Below, piece by piece: positions 24,791-32,800 of a stretch of 43,118 nt of DNA (positions are counted from its first letter, which is position 1; every line of letters starts with the position of its first letter). The stretch lies in the NCBI GenBank assembly GCA_043810285.1, contig JBDROH010000010.1, forward strand, positions 1 through 43,118, read 5' to 3'. Below the pieces are notes generated by a model. That model saw only the letters and a program-made list of their open reading frames with translations, was not told the DNA's origin and did no database searches. The position numbers and the translations under genes were made by a program. The stretch comes from JAGVXH01 sp043810285. GTDB lineage: Archaea; Nanobdellota; Nanobdellia; Pacearchaeales; GW2011-AR1.

Positions 24791-24796
24791 TATAAA
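24791..24796 (+). promoter_or_regulatory. TATA box of the kinase-deaminase gene
   Basis: TATAAA is centred 25 bp upstream of the ATG at 24818 and selects this start over the TTG at 24803. Confidence 0.65.
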
Positions 24797-24817
24797 TTCA
24801 TTTTGGGATTCTTACTA

Positions 24818-25843
24818 ATGATTATTGGTATTACTGGGACTCTTGGGGCTGGAAAGGGAACAATAGTTGAGTGTCTTTTGAAGAAGGGGTTTAAGCATTA
24901 TTCTGTTAGGGATTTTCTTGTTGAAGAGATTAAGCGGAGAGGGCTTGAGTTAAATAGGGAGAGTATGGTTTTAGTTGCGAATGATTTGAGGGCACAACAT
25001 GGTCCGAGTTATATTGTCGAGCAATTGTATTCTCGAGCGAAGAAAGTTGGAGGCGATGCGGTCATCGAGAGTATTAGGTGTATTGGTGAAGTTGAAGCAT
25101 TGAGGAAGAAAGAAATGTTTTTTTTATTTGCTGTTGATGCCGATATCGAGACGAGGTATGTTCGGATAGTTGAACGGAAGAGTGTTAGTGATAGAATTTC
25201 TTTTGAAGAATTTGTTAGGCAAGAGCAACGAGAGATGTCATCTAATAATCTTTCTGAACAAAATCTTAAGAGGTGTATCGAAATGGCAGATTATACTTTT
25301 AAAAATGATTGGACTATTGAAGAGATTCATAAGAAAGTAGAGATTATTTTGAATAAAATTAGGAATGGTGTTGGGAAAAAGCATGTGCGTCCGACGTGGG
25401 ATGAGTATTTTATGGAGATTACTCGGGCGGTTGCTAGGAGAGCGACTTGTGATAGGGGGCGAGCTGGTTGTGTGATTGCGAAAAATAAACAGATTTTGGT
25501 TACAGGTTATGTGGGTTCTCCTAAGGGTTTGCCGCATTGCGATGATGTTGGACATTTAATCGAAGCGACAGTTCATAGCGATGGGGTGACGAGAAATCAT
25601 TGTATTCGGACGACGCATGCGGAACAGAATGCTATTTGTCAGGCAGCTAAGTTGGGTATACCTATTGATGGAGCTACACTTTATTGTAAAATGGAGCCGT
25701 GTCCGGTTTGTGCTAAAATGATTATTAATTCAGGGATTACTCGGGTTGTTTGTGAAAAGAGGTATCAATCGGGGGCACAGAGTTTATTGGAGCAAGGTGG
25801 TGTTAAAGTTGAAGTTTTGAATAATGAGGTTGAGAGGTATTGA
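24818..25843 (+). CDS. P-loop nucleotide-kinase-like domain fused to dCMP deaminase
   Basis: The 341-residue protein has two parts. Residues 1-180 form a dephospho-CoA/nucleoside-monophosphate-kinase-like P-loop domain: GITGTLGAGKGT, SVRDFL, VIESIRC and a Lid-like SVSDRISFEEF. Residues about 195-341 form a zinc deaminase: RATCDRGRAGCVIAKN, THAEQNAI with His/Glu, and EPCPVCAKMI. It yields dUMP from dCMP for thymidylate synthesis, linking to dut and thyX/tmk nearby. Yeast Dcd1 has a comparable kinase-like N-terminal region, so the fusion is known, but what the kinase domain does is unclear. It has its own leaderless promoter and converges on argS with a 4-bp gap. Confidence 0.85.
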   Translation: MIIGITGTLGAGKGTIVECLLKKGFKHYSVRDFLVEEIKRRGLELNRESMVLVANDLRAQHGPSYIVEQLYSRAKKVGGDAVIESIRCIGEVEALRKKEMFFLFAVDADIETRYVRIVERKSVSDRISFEEFVRQEQREMSSNNLSEQNLKRCIEMADYTFKNDWTIEEIHKKVEIILNKIRNGVGKKHVRPTWDEYFMEITRAVARRATCDRGRAGCVIAKNKQILVTGYVGSPKGLPHCDDVGHLIEATVHSDGVTRNHCIRTTHAEQNAICQAAKLGIPIDGATLYCKMEPCPVCAKMIINSGITRVVCEKRYQSGAQSLLEQGGVKVEVLNNEVERY

Positions 25844-25847
25844 TTCT

Positions 25848-27536
25848 TTACATCTCTTCTAAAACATCAATTCCTAATAAATCCAAACTTTTTTTTAAGG
25901 TAATCTTGAATGCATCTACCAATTTTAATCTGAATCCTTCTTCGATACTTCCTAGAACTGAACAGTCGTGATAAAATTCATTGAATATCTGAGATAGTTC
26001 GAAGGCATAATTAGCGATTAAATTTGGTGCTAGATGTTTGTAAGCGTTTGTAACAATTTCTTCAAATGAATTAATTTTTTTTAGTAGTTTAATCTCTGTA
26101 TCTTTTAGGTCTAAAATTTTTACTAGTTTGTTATCTTTAACTTTTCGAATAATGCTTGAGGCTCTTGCGTAGGAGTAGAGTAGGTACGGGCCTGTGTCTC
26201 CTTCGAAAGCTAAGGCTTCCTGGGGATTAAATACGATTCCCCGGTTAGTGTCAACTTTTAGCAAACTGTATTTTATTGCTGAAAGAGCAATTTTTAAACT
26301 TCTTTCTTCTAGTTCTTTTTCATTTAATTTTTTTGGGTTTCTTTCTATAATTCCTTTTTTTGCAATCTCTTGAGTTTCATAAATTAAATCATCTGCAGAG
26401 ACGGCAGTTCCTTCTCGGGATTTCATTTTTCCAGTAGGTAAACTAACCATCCCATAAGACAAATGTTTCCAATCCTTTTTTAATCCTAATTTATTTAAGA
26501 TGCTAAATAAAACTTTGAAGTGGTATTCTTGATCGCATCCTACAACGTAATATGAACTGTCTAAATTAAAGTCTTTAATTTTTTTCTCGGCTAAGTATAA
26601 ATCTTGAGTAATATAAATAGAAGTTCCGTCGGATCTTAAGAGAATCTTTTCACCCAATTTTTCTTTTTCTAAATCAATAGCAACTGCTCCATCCTTTTTT
26701 TTATAGAATACTTTTGCTTTTAGACCTGCTTCAATAATTTTTTTACCTTTTTTATAAATTTCACTTTCATAATAGTTTTTATAAATTTTAGAAAGGCCGA
26801 ATTTATCAAGGGTTTCTTGCATTCCAGAATAAGTCCATGAGTTTAATCGTTTCCAAAGAGCGAGTGTTTTTTTATCTCCGTTTTCCCAGAGTTTTAATTT
26901 TTCCTGGGCTAACTTTTCTAGTTTTTCATCCTTGGCAGACGCTTTACTAAATTTTATATATAGGTCTCCGACAAATTTATCTCCTTTGATATTTTCGCTT
27001 TTCGGAGTTTTTCCGTCGGCAAATTTCTCATATCCTATCATTGATTTTGAGATTAGAATTCCTCGGTCATTGAATAGGTTCAAATGTGTGACTTCGTTTC
27101 CTGCATTGGCCGCAATTTTATATATCGATTCTCCGATTGCCATGTTTCTTAGATGTCCAACGTGGAGTGCTTTATTTGTGTTCGGCGAAGGATATTCGAT
27201 TCCGATTTTCTTTTTATCAAAGTTTAGTTTACCGAATCCTTCCTTCTTTACCTTCGCCAAAACATTTTCAGCTAAGATTTTTTTATCGATAAAGAAGTTT
27301 ACATAAGGTCCTTTGAAATCAATATTAGAAATTTCTTTTGGTAAATTTTTCCTTAATTTTTTAGCAAGTTCTTCGGCGATAATCATTGGAGATTTTTTTA
27401 GTTCTTTTGATAAAATGAAACACGGAATTGCGTAGTCTCCTAATTCGTCTGAGGGAGGAAGTTCAATTAAATTTTCTATTTCTCGGGGTTTTAGATTAGT
27501 TTCCTTTGCGATTAATTTTACTATAAATTCTTTCAT
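25848..27536 (-). CDS. argS: arginyl-tRNA synthetase
   Basis: A class I synthetase of 562 residues. The N-terminal Arg-tRNA domain (MKEFIVKLIAKETNL) is followed by the HIGH-box EYPSPNTNKALHVGHLRN. Next come NRGIL-type motifs, the KMSKS-equivalent KMKSREGTAVSADDL and an anticodon-binding DALR domain (FEGDTGPYLLYSYARASSI). The ATG at 27536 is chosen because it matches the family's start, avoids overlap with the divergent mpg gene, and has a TATA element centred 26 bp upstream. An in-frame extension to 27602 exists but would read through the promoter. Confidence 0.93.
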   Translation of the reverse strand: MKEFIVKLIAKETNLKPREIENLIELPPSDELGDYAIPCFILSKELKKSPMIIAEELAKKLRKNLPKEISNIDFKGPYVNFFIDKKILAENVLAKVKKEGFGKLNFDKKKIGIEYPSPNTNKALHVGHLRNMAIGESIYKIAANAGNEVTHLNLFNDRGILISKSMIGYEKFADGKTPKSENIKGDKFVGDLYIKFSKASAKDEKLEKLAQEKLKLWENGDKKTLALWKRLNSWTYSGMQETLDKFGLSKIYKNYYESEIYKKGKKIIEAGLKAKVFYKKKDGAVAIDLEKEKLGEKILLRSDGTSIYITQDLYLAEKKIKDFNLDSSYYVVGCDQEYHFKVLFSILNKLGLKKDWKHLSYGMVSLPTGKMKSREGTAVSADDLIYETQEIAKKGIIERNPKKLNEKELEERSLKIALSAIKYSLLKVDTNRGIVFNPQEALAFEGDTGPYLLYSYARASSIIRKVKDNKLVKILDLKDTEIKLLKKINSFEEIVTNAYKHLAPNLIANYAFELSQIFNEFYHDCSVLGSIEEGFRLKLVDAFKITLKKSLDLLGIDVLEEM

Positions 27537-27557
27537 AAGTATTAGATATTGAGAGGA

Positions 27558-27566
27558 TTTATTAAA
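27558..27566. promoter_or_regulatory. shared bidirectional TATA box of argS and mpg
   Basis: TTTATTAAA is nearly palindromic and centred at 27562. That is 26 bp from the argS start codon (27536, minus) and 25 bp from the mpg start codon (27587, plus). The 50-bp gap holds no other TATA-like element, so one TBP site could serve both leaderless transcripts. Confidence 0.6.
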
Positions 27567-27586
27567 CTTCCCTTCCTTTTCTGAAA

Positions 27587-28168
27587 ATGAAACCTGTCTC
27601 AAAATCTCTTTTTAGAAAAGATACTGTTACAGTTGCAAAAGCTCTCCTTGGAAAGTTCATTGTTCGTGAAACTTCTAAAGGTAGAATTGTCGCGAAGATT
27701 GTCGAGACTGAGGCTTACCTTTTTGACGACCCCGCTTCTCATTCTTTTAATGGTAAGACTTATCGAAATGCTCTGATGTTTGGTGTTCCTGGGAAATCTT
27801 ATGTTTATTTTACTTATGGGATGTATCATTGTCTCAATGTTAGTACGAATAAAAATGGGATTGGCGAGGCTGTTCTTATCCGTGCTTTGGAACCTGTAGA
27901 AGGAATTGATATAATGAAAAGAAATCGTAGTGGAGTGGAAGAAAAGAATCTTTGTAATGGTCCTGGTAAATTAACTATTGCCTTAGGGATTACGAAGGCG
28001 CATAATGGTATTGACTTGTTGGATGGAAAGTCCGAGTTGAGATTGATGCAATCAGCGAAGGAAAAAAAGTTTGAAATTGTTGAGGCGACGAGAGTTGGGA
28101 TTTCTAAGGCTACTGAGAGGCTACATAGATTTTATATTCGTGGAAATAAATGGGTTAGTCGGAATTGA
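27587..28168 (+). CDS. mpg: 3-methyladenine DNA glycosylase (AAG/MPG family)
   Basis: This base-excision repair glycosylase removes alkylated purines. The 193-residue protein has LARDTVxVAKxLLGK-type start, IVETEAYL with the catalytic Glu, DPASHSFNGKTYRNALMF, SYVYFTYGMYHCLNV and NGPGKLTIALGI. These are all family hallmarks and the length is normal. It diverges from argS and probably shares its TATA element. Endonuclease III and endonuclease IV elsewhere in the window supply other steps of base-excision repair. Confidence 0.93.
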   Translation: MKPVSKSLFRKDTVTVAKALLGKFIVRETSKGRIVAKIVETEAYLFDDPASHSFNGKTYRNALMFGVPGKSYVYFTYGMYHCLNVSTNKNGIGEAVLIRALEPVEGIDIMKRNRSGVEEKNLCNGPGKLTIALGITKAHNGIDLLDGKSELRLMQSAKEKKFEIVEATRVGISKATERLHRFYIRGNKWVSRN

Positions 28169-28252
28169 GGCTGTTGGTTAAATGTTGAAAGATTTATGGA
28201 GGAGGAGATAGGTAAAGTATAAAAGTATTTGGAATGTAATTATTAGAAGAAG

Positions 28253-29077
28253 ATGGATAAGAAATTTATTTTAGTTTTTGTGTTTTTTATATTCTTAGTT
28301 AGTTCTGTCAGTGGGGCGACTTATTATGTCGATAATGATGCTCTAGATAATAATGGAGATGGTTTGACTCCTGAAACAGCTAAACATAATATTCAGGCAG
28401 CTCTAAGTTTATGTAATTCTAATGGAGGAGATACATTAATAATCTTAGATGGAGTTTATGATGAATCTGAAGATAGGATAACTCAAGATTATTTACCCTC
28501 AAATTCTGTTTCTTATACTACTATAAAGGCTCAGAATAGGGGGGGTGTTGAAATAAGACAACAACTTGATGCTAATGAAGATAGGTATGGGCGAAATTAT
28601 GTACATTTGGATGGTTTAAAGTTTACGTCTTTATCTGCGCATTCTTTTAATGGAGAGAATTGGAAAATAACAAATTGTGCTTTTTATGGTTCCTTGGGTA
28701 TGGGCAACAGTTTTCAGGAGAATTATGGAGTACATTGTAGAAATATTTTAGTTGAGGATACTCATGTATGGGGGCCGGGCGGAGTAAATGCTTATCGATA
28801 TAAGGTAGTAACTCAAAGCTGTTCTAATGTAATATGGCGTAGAGTGGTGGCAAGACATGATGGAGGATATACCTCTCCAGGATATGAGAATCCGTCTGCT
28901 CTTTTTATGGTATATAGCAGCGAACATGTTAGACTACAAAATTGTATTGCAATTGATAGTCCTGGACAACCTAATGATTATTGGAGCGCTGCTTTTTATA
29001 CCGCAGATCACCAAAGCAACTATGAACTTTACTTCCAAGATGTAAGATGGGAAGGCGGTTTCGACTTGGACGGTTGA
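28253..29077 (+). CDS. secreted right-handed beta-helix-like surface protein, probably truncated
   Basis: The 274-residue protein has a signal peptide (residues 1-21, cleavage near VSGA). A parallel beta-helix style opening follows: TYYVDNDALDNNGDGLTPETA, IQAALSLCNSNGGDTLIILDG. Rung-like repeats follow (VHLDGLKFTSL, WKITNCAFYG, ILVEDTHVWG, VRLQNCIAID). Such pectate-lyase-like folds are frequent on archaeal surfaces. The sequence stops abruptly after WEGGFDLDG, in the middle of a rung, while coding-like sequence continues in another frame. A frameshift has therefore probably cut the C-terminus. A TATA element TATAAAAG (28219-28226) lies upstream. Confidence 0.65.
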   Translation: MDKKFILVFVFFIFLVSSVSGATYYVDNDALDNNGDGLTPETAKHNIQAALSLCNSNGGDTLIILDGVYDESEDRITQDYLPSNSVSYTTIKAQNRGGVEIRQQLDANEDRYGRNYVHLDGLKFTSLSAHSFNGENWKITNCAFYGSLGMGNSFQENYGVHCRNILVEDTHVWGPGGVNAYRYKVVTQSCSNVIWRRVVARHDGGYTSPGYENPSALFMVYSSEHVRLQNCIAIDSPGQPNDYWSAAFYTADHQSNYELYFQDVRWEGGFDLDG

Positions 29078-29249
29078 GTATCAAGACGATTTCTTTGGGA
29101 ATCCTGAATATTATTTTGTTAGTAATTTGAAGTCTGATTCGTCGGTGAAAATTGATTCTCGGGATTATTGTGATTTGTTGAGGGTTGATAAAGCTGGGAG
29201 CAATATGATTGGAAGTTGTCCGAATTATGTTTGGACTGGGATTCGGTAA
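29046..29249 (+). pseudogene. out-of-frame continuation of the beta-helix surface gene
   Basis: In the next frame, 29046-29249 stays open and reads like an exported protein end: VEYQDDFFGNPEYYFVSN, DSSVKIDSRDYCDLL, then SCPNYVWTGIR. No start codon or Shine-Dalgarno site is present. It overlaps the end of the previous frame by about 30 bp, so a single indel between 29046 and 29075 would join them into a 332-residue protein. Fusion of a foreign fragment is the alternative. Confidence 0.5.
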
Positions 29250-29268
29250 GATTACAAATTTATTATTT

Positions 29269-30990
29269 TTAAAACACTGCCCATTTTCCTGCTATCTTTT
29301 GTTCTCTATCTAAAACAGAATCTTTTTTGTTTATTCTAGGTCGTCCCGATTCCTTGTCTTTTCTTAGGGTGATATCTAATGATTTTAACAATTCTGAAAT
29401 TCCTTCTTCAAATCCTCTAATTTTTGAAGCTTTTCCTTTGATTCCAGATTCTCCATCAAAATTGATAATTGAATCGGCTAGATAACTTATGAGAAGTAAA
29501 TCGTGGTCGACGACAAAAGCTGTTTTTTCCTTTTCCACCATTATATCTTTAATTGCCTTTGCAACTGAAATTCGTTCTTCAACGTCGAGATATGCGGAGG
29601 GTTCGTCGATTAGGTAAATATCCGCATTCTTCGCTAAACATCTTGCAATACTAAATCTTTGTAACTCTCCGCCCGATAATTCATTAATGTTTTTTGTCTG
29701 CAAAACTCCTAGATTAAATATTGAAGCTAACTTCTTTCCAATTTTCTCTTTAAACATTATGTCTCTTATGTTCTTGTTACTTTTTATAAAAAGATATTGA
29801 GATTTATACGATATGTCTAGCTTTAAGTCTAATTTCCCATTGCTGGTTTCTAGTTCTCCTGCTAAAGCTCGAACAAAACTTGTTTTTCCTGTTCCATTTT
29901 TACCAAGTATACCAATAACGTGGTTTTGATGAATCTCTCCTGCATCGACATTTAATCCAAAACCAGAACTAAATTTTAAGTTGAAATCAGGCCATTCAGC
30001 AATTTTTGTTCCAGACATTGGAGGGTTTTTTGTAAAATTGAAATTCAAAGATTTGTCTCTAATTCTTATATTCTCTTCTTTCAAAAACCCGTGTAAATAA
30101 GCATTAACTCCTCCTTTCGATGATTTAACCCCGGATACAGTTCCGAATGCACCCTGTCCTCCAAAGAAAATGCTCAGGTAATCGGTCAGATAATCGAGAA
30201 TCAATAAATCATGTTCTACAACTATGAGGGTCTTGTTTTTTGAAATCTCTCTTAAGAAATCACTGACTCTCAATCTCTCTTTGATATCTAGAAATGCTAG
30301 GGGTTCATCAAAGAAATAAATATCACTATTGCCCAGCGAGGCTGCTAAGATTGCAATCTTCTGCAATTCTCCACCAGATAGTTTATCCATCTTATTTTCT
30401 AAAACATTTTCTACGTTTAACTTCTTGGCTAATCTTTGGATATCTGCAATCTTTCCCCTCTTTTTCAGCAGTTCTATAACTTTAACGTCGACTGCTAATT
30501 GTGATAAATTCTGGGGCTTATACGAAACTTTCTTAGAACTTAAATTTTCAAAATACCTTAGGATTTCGTTTCCTTTAAAAAATTTCTTGACGTCTTCTTC
30601 GCTGGATGATTTTTTCCCGAGATTAATCTTTTCCGTTCCTGCTAATAATTTTACTGCCGTAGATTTTCCAATACCATTTCTACCTAATAGTCCAAGGACA
30701 CTTCCTTCTTTTGGTGTCGGTAATCCATATAAAGCAAAACCGTTTTCTCCGTATCGGTATACTATATCTTTCTCATCTACTGAAGGCAGATTAATTATTT
30801 CAATTGCATTAAATGGGCATCTCTTAACACAGATGGCGCAACCTATACAAGTAGTTTCATCAATTGTTGCTTTTTCTGAAATTGTTATACAACTGCCTGC
30901 TTCCTTTTTTTCAACGGGACAGTATTTTTTACATTCGTGTCCGCAAATTGCAGGTTTACATTTTTCTTTATGGATAATCGCTAGTTTCAT
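29269..30990 (-). CDS. abce1: ribosome recycling ATPase ABCE1 (Rli1)
   Basis: ABCE1 splits ribosomes after termination in archaea and eukaryotes. The 573-residue protein has an N-terminal two-cluster ferredoxin domain (CKPAICGHECKKYCPVEK, CIGCAICVKRCPFNAIEI). Two ABC domains follow: Walker A GRNGIGKST with LSGGELQK, then GKNGTGKTS with LSGGELQRFSIARCL and LIDEPSAYLD. Length is slightly under the usual about 590-600. A TATA element CTTTAAAATC lies about 25 bp before the start on the minus strand. It converges on the degraded surface gene. Confidence 0.95.
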   Translation of the reverse strand: MKLAIIHKEKCKPAICGHECKKYCPVEKKEAGSCITISEKATIDETTCIGCAICVKRCPFNAIEIINLPSVDEKDIVYRYGENGFALYGLPTPKEGSVLGLLGRNGIGKSTAVKLLAGTEKINLGKKSSSEEDVKKFFKGNEILRYFENLSSKKVSYKPQNLSQLAVDVKVIELLKKRGKIADIQRLAKKLNVENVLENKMDKLSGGELQKIAILAASLGNSDIYFFDEPLAFLDIKERLRVSDFLREISKNKTLIVVEHDLLILDYLTDYLSIFFGGQGAFGTVSGVKSSKGGVNAYLHGFLKEENIRIRDKSLNFNFTKNPPMSGTKIAEWPDFNLKFSSGFGLNVDAGEIHQNHVIGILGKNGTGKTSFVRALAGELETSNGKLDLKLDISYKSQYLFIKSNKNIRDIMFKEKIGKKLASIFNLGVLQTKNINELSGGELQRFSIARCLAKNADIYLIDEPSAYLDVEERISVAKAIKDIMVEKEKTAFVVDHDLLLISYLADSIINFDGESGIKGKASKIRGFEEGISELLKSLDITLRKDKESGRPRINKKDSVLDREQKIAGKWAVF

Positions 30991-31028
30991 AACAAATAGA
31001 GATAGGAATAGATTTTAAAGTTAATTAC

Positions 31029-31232
31029 TTAACACTTGGTTCCACATTCTGGGCAAAATTTCTCTCCGCCTTCTAGTGCCCAATTGCACTCGGAACATCG
31101 TTTAATATCTTCTCTTTTTTCAATAATTGCTTCGTAGCCACTTCTTCCAGATAGAACTTTCCCCATAATCTTACGAATTTTTTCTTTTTCTTTTTCGTCT
31201 TCTTGATATCTTGTTAAGTCAAATCCATCCAT
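31029..31232 (-). CDS. small zinc-ribbon protein
   Basis: A 67-residue protein has a charged helical first half (RYQEDEKEKEKIRKIMGK) and a C-terminal zinc ribbon, CSECNWALEGGEKFCPECGTKC (first two pairs CxxC...CxxC). Such small ribbons are common in archaea and usually lack an assigned function. It sits directly upstream of ABCE1 in the same direction (39-bp gap containing the abce1 TATA box), so it may be a separate unit. TTATAAAAT about 25 bp before its ATG supports a leaderless promoter. Confidence 0.65.
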   Translation of the reverse strand: MDGFDLTRYQEDEKEKEKIRKIMGKVLSGRSGYEAIIEKREDIKRCSECNWALEGGEKFCPECGTKC

Positions 31233-31297
31233 AGTTTAGGTTAATTAGAAGCTTTTATAAAATTTACTTCTTTTGAGAATATATATTTCAAAAGTGT

Positions 31298-31456
31298 GTG
31301 TTATATCCTGAAGAGATTGACAGAATTTTTCTCGATAAACTGAATGGAATAATTGTTAAAATTGGTGAGGGAGAGGATTCTAAGAAGTATTATGTTTGTT
31401 CAGCTTGTCAAAAAGAATATAGGGAAAATTTAAAAGAAAAGATTTCTAAGTTGTAA
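31298..31456 (+). CDS. small CxxC protein, unknown
   Basis: A 52-residue frame starting at GTG (31298) reads MLYPEEIDRIFLDKLNGIIV then KIGEGEDSKKYYVCSACQKE and a charged helix to the stop. A single CxxC knuckle (C-S-A-C) is visible. Codon choice and amino-acid make-up look like the neighbours. The start is uncertain: the AT-rich stretch at 31278-31287 is only about 15 bp upstream. It ends 4 bp before the tRNA-Thr, whose TATA-like element (TTTAAAAG near 31428) lies inside it. Confidence 0.45.
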   Translation: MLYPEEIDRIFLDKLNGIIVKIGEGEDSKKYYVCSACQKEYRENLKEKISKL

Positions 31457-31460
31457 TTGT

Positions 31461-31580
31461 GCCTCTGTAGCTCAGTTGATAGAGCGTTTGATTCGTAAAG
31501 TAGGTTTGTAAAACCTTTATGTTTTCAAAGGAGAAATTCGAAAAATCAAAAGGTCGTCGGTTTGATCCCGGCCAGAGGCT
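31461..31580 (+). tRNA. tRNA-Thr(CGU) with 47-nt intron
   Basis: The acceptor GCCTCTG pairs with CAGAGGC (31573-31579), discriminator U73. The D stem is GCTC/GAGC, the anticodon stem TTTGA (31487-31491) with TCAAA (31546-31550), and the T stem GTCGG/CCGGC. The loop TTCGTAA gives anticodon CGU (31494-31496), decoding ACG. The intron occupies 31498-31544 between positions 37 and 38, the canonical site cut by archaeal splicing endonuclease. Inside it GGTTT/AAACC (31503-31515) can form a hairpin. Confidence 0.9.
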
Positions 31581-31618
31581 TTTAGACGGATTAATGTTCT
31601 TGATAAAGAAAAATTAGT

Positions 31619-32737
31619 TTAACGTATGGAGTTATAACCTTTTTTAATTCCATTCTTAGATAAAACAATTTGCCATAACTGATTTTTTCTGGCCCTAAAT
31701 CCTCCGGCACAACTTAGAAGATAATAATTCCACATTCTCTTAAATGTTTCATTATAATCTTTTTTAAGATTATTCCAATTTTTGTTGAAATTATTATTCC
31801 AGGCTATTAGCGTTTTATCATAGTCTGTTCCAAAACTATGCCAATCTTCAAGAACAAATAGTCCTTCAATAGAATTTCCTATTTGTTTTATTGAAGGAAG
31901 CATTCCGTTAGGAAAAATATACTTATCCATCCATGGATCTGTTAAACTTGCAGATTTGTTTTTTCCAATAGTATGTAGCAAGAATATACCATTTTCTTTT
32001 AAACATTCAAAAACTTTTTTCATATATTCCCTGTAATTTTTTGAGCCGACGTGTTCAAACATTCCTAGCGAAACGATGGTATCAAATTTTTCATTTATCT
32101 CCCTATAATCTTGTAATCTTATCTCGACTTGGAGTCCCTTACATAATTCCTTTGCTAGTTTTACTTGTTCTTTAGAAACACTGATGCCTATAACTTTGAC
32201 ATTGTATTTTTCTGCAGCATATTTAGCGAAACTTCCCCAACCGCAACCAATATCTAAAACTTTCATCCCTTTTTTTAATCCAATTTTTTTACAAACTAAC
32301 TCTAACTTATCTTCTTGGGCTTGATCGAGATTTTTAGCCTTTTTCCAATAGCCACAAGTGTAAACCATTCTCTTATCTAATATATACTGATAGAGGTCGT
32401 TTCCAATATCATAATGTTTTTTCCCAATTTCAAATGCTTTTGATTTTTTTTGGAGGTTTAATAATTTAGATTTTAGTATTGCCCATAAAATCCCTTTATG
32501 GTTAACCTTATTTGTTAATCCCTTATTTAAAATTCTAAAGATTAATTCATCAATTTTTTTACAATCCCACAATCCTTCCATATAGGACTCTCCTAATCCC
32601 AAGGAGCCTTGATCCAAAACTTTCCTATAAAACTTATTATCATAGACTTTTATGTCCCAAGGACTTTTCCCTTCGATTTTTATATCTGCCGTATTAAAAA
32701 TTTTTTGAACTACAGTTTTTAATCCCTTATTTTTCAT
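31619..32737 (-). CDS. cfa: cyclopropane-fatty-acyl-phospholipid synthase family methyltransferase
   Basis: The 372-residue protein matches the CFA synthase family over its full length. The N-terminal domain has LGLGESYMEGLWDC, then the entry to the catalytic domain reads KKHYDIGNDLY and MVYTCGYWKKA. The AdoMet site is VLDIGCGWGSFAKYAA, and EHVGSKNYREYM and a DxxW-type C-terminus follow. CFA enzymes methylenate cis double bonds of membrane lipid acyl chains. Archaeal lipids are isoprenoid ethers, so the substrate here is puzzling: unsaturated isoprenoid chains, host lipids, or another acceptor. It stands between tRNA-Thr and nth with no lipid genes nearby; a bacterial origin by transfer is plausible. 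Confidence 0.88.
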   Translation of the reverse strand: MKNKGLKTVVQKIFNTADIKIEGKSPWDIKVYDNKFYRKVLDQGSLGLGESYMEGLWDCKKIDELIFRILNKGLTNKVNHKGILWAILKSKLLNLQKKSKAFEIGKKHYDIGNDLYQYILDKRMVYTCGYWKKAKNLDQAQEDKLELVCKKIGLKKGMKVLDIGCGWGSFAKYAAEKYNVKVIGISVSKEQVKLAKELCKGLQVEIRLQDYREINEKFDTIVSLGMFEHVGSKNYREYMKKVFECLKENGIFLLHTIGKNKSASLTDPWMDKYIFPNGMLPSIKQIGNSIEGLFVLEDWHSFGTDYDKTLIAWNNNFNKNWNNLKKDYNETFKRMWNYYLLSCAGGFRARKNQLWQIVLSKNGIKKGYNSIR

Positions 32738-32800
32738 TTTGATGGATTTTGTTTTTAAATTAGCTTAGTTAAAATTTGTAGTAAGAACTAGATTAAATAA

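Noticed and set aside
27537..27602. Longer ArgS starting at 27602
   Set aside because: It would overlap the divergent mpg start and read through the TATA box; the Met at 27536 fits both the family and promoter spacing.
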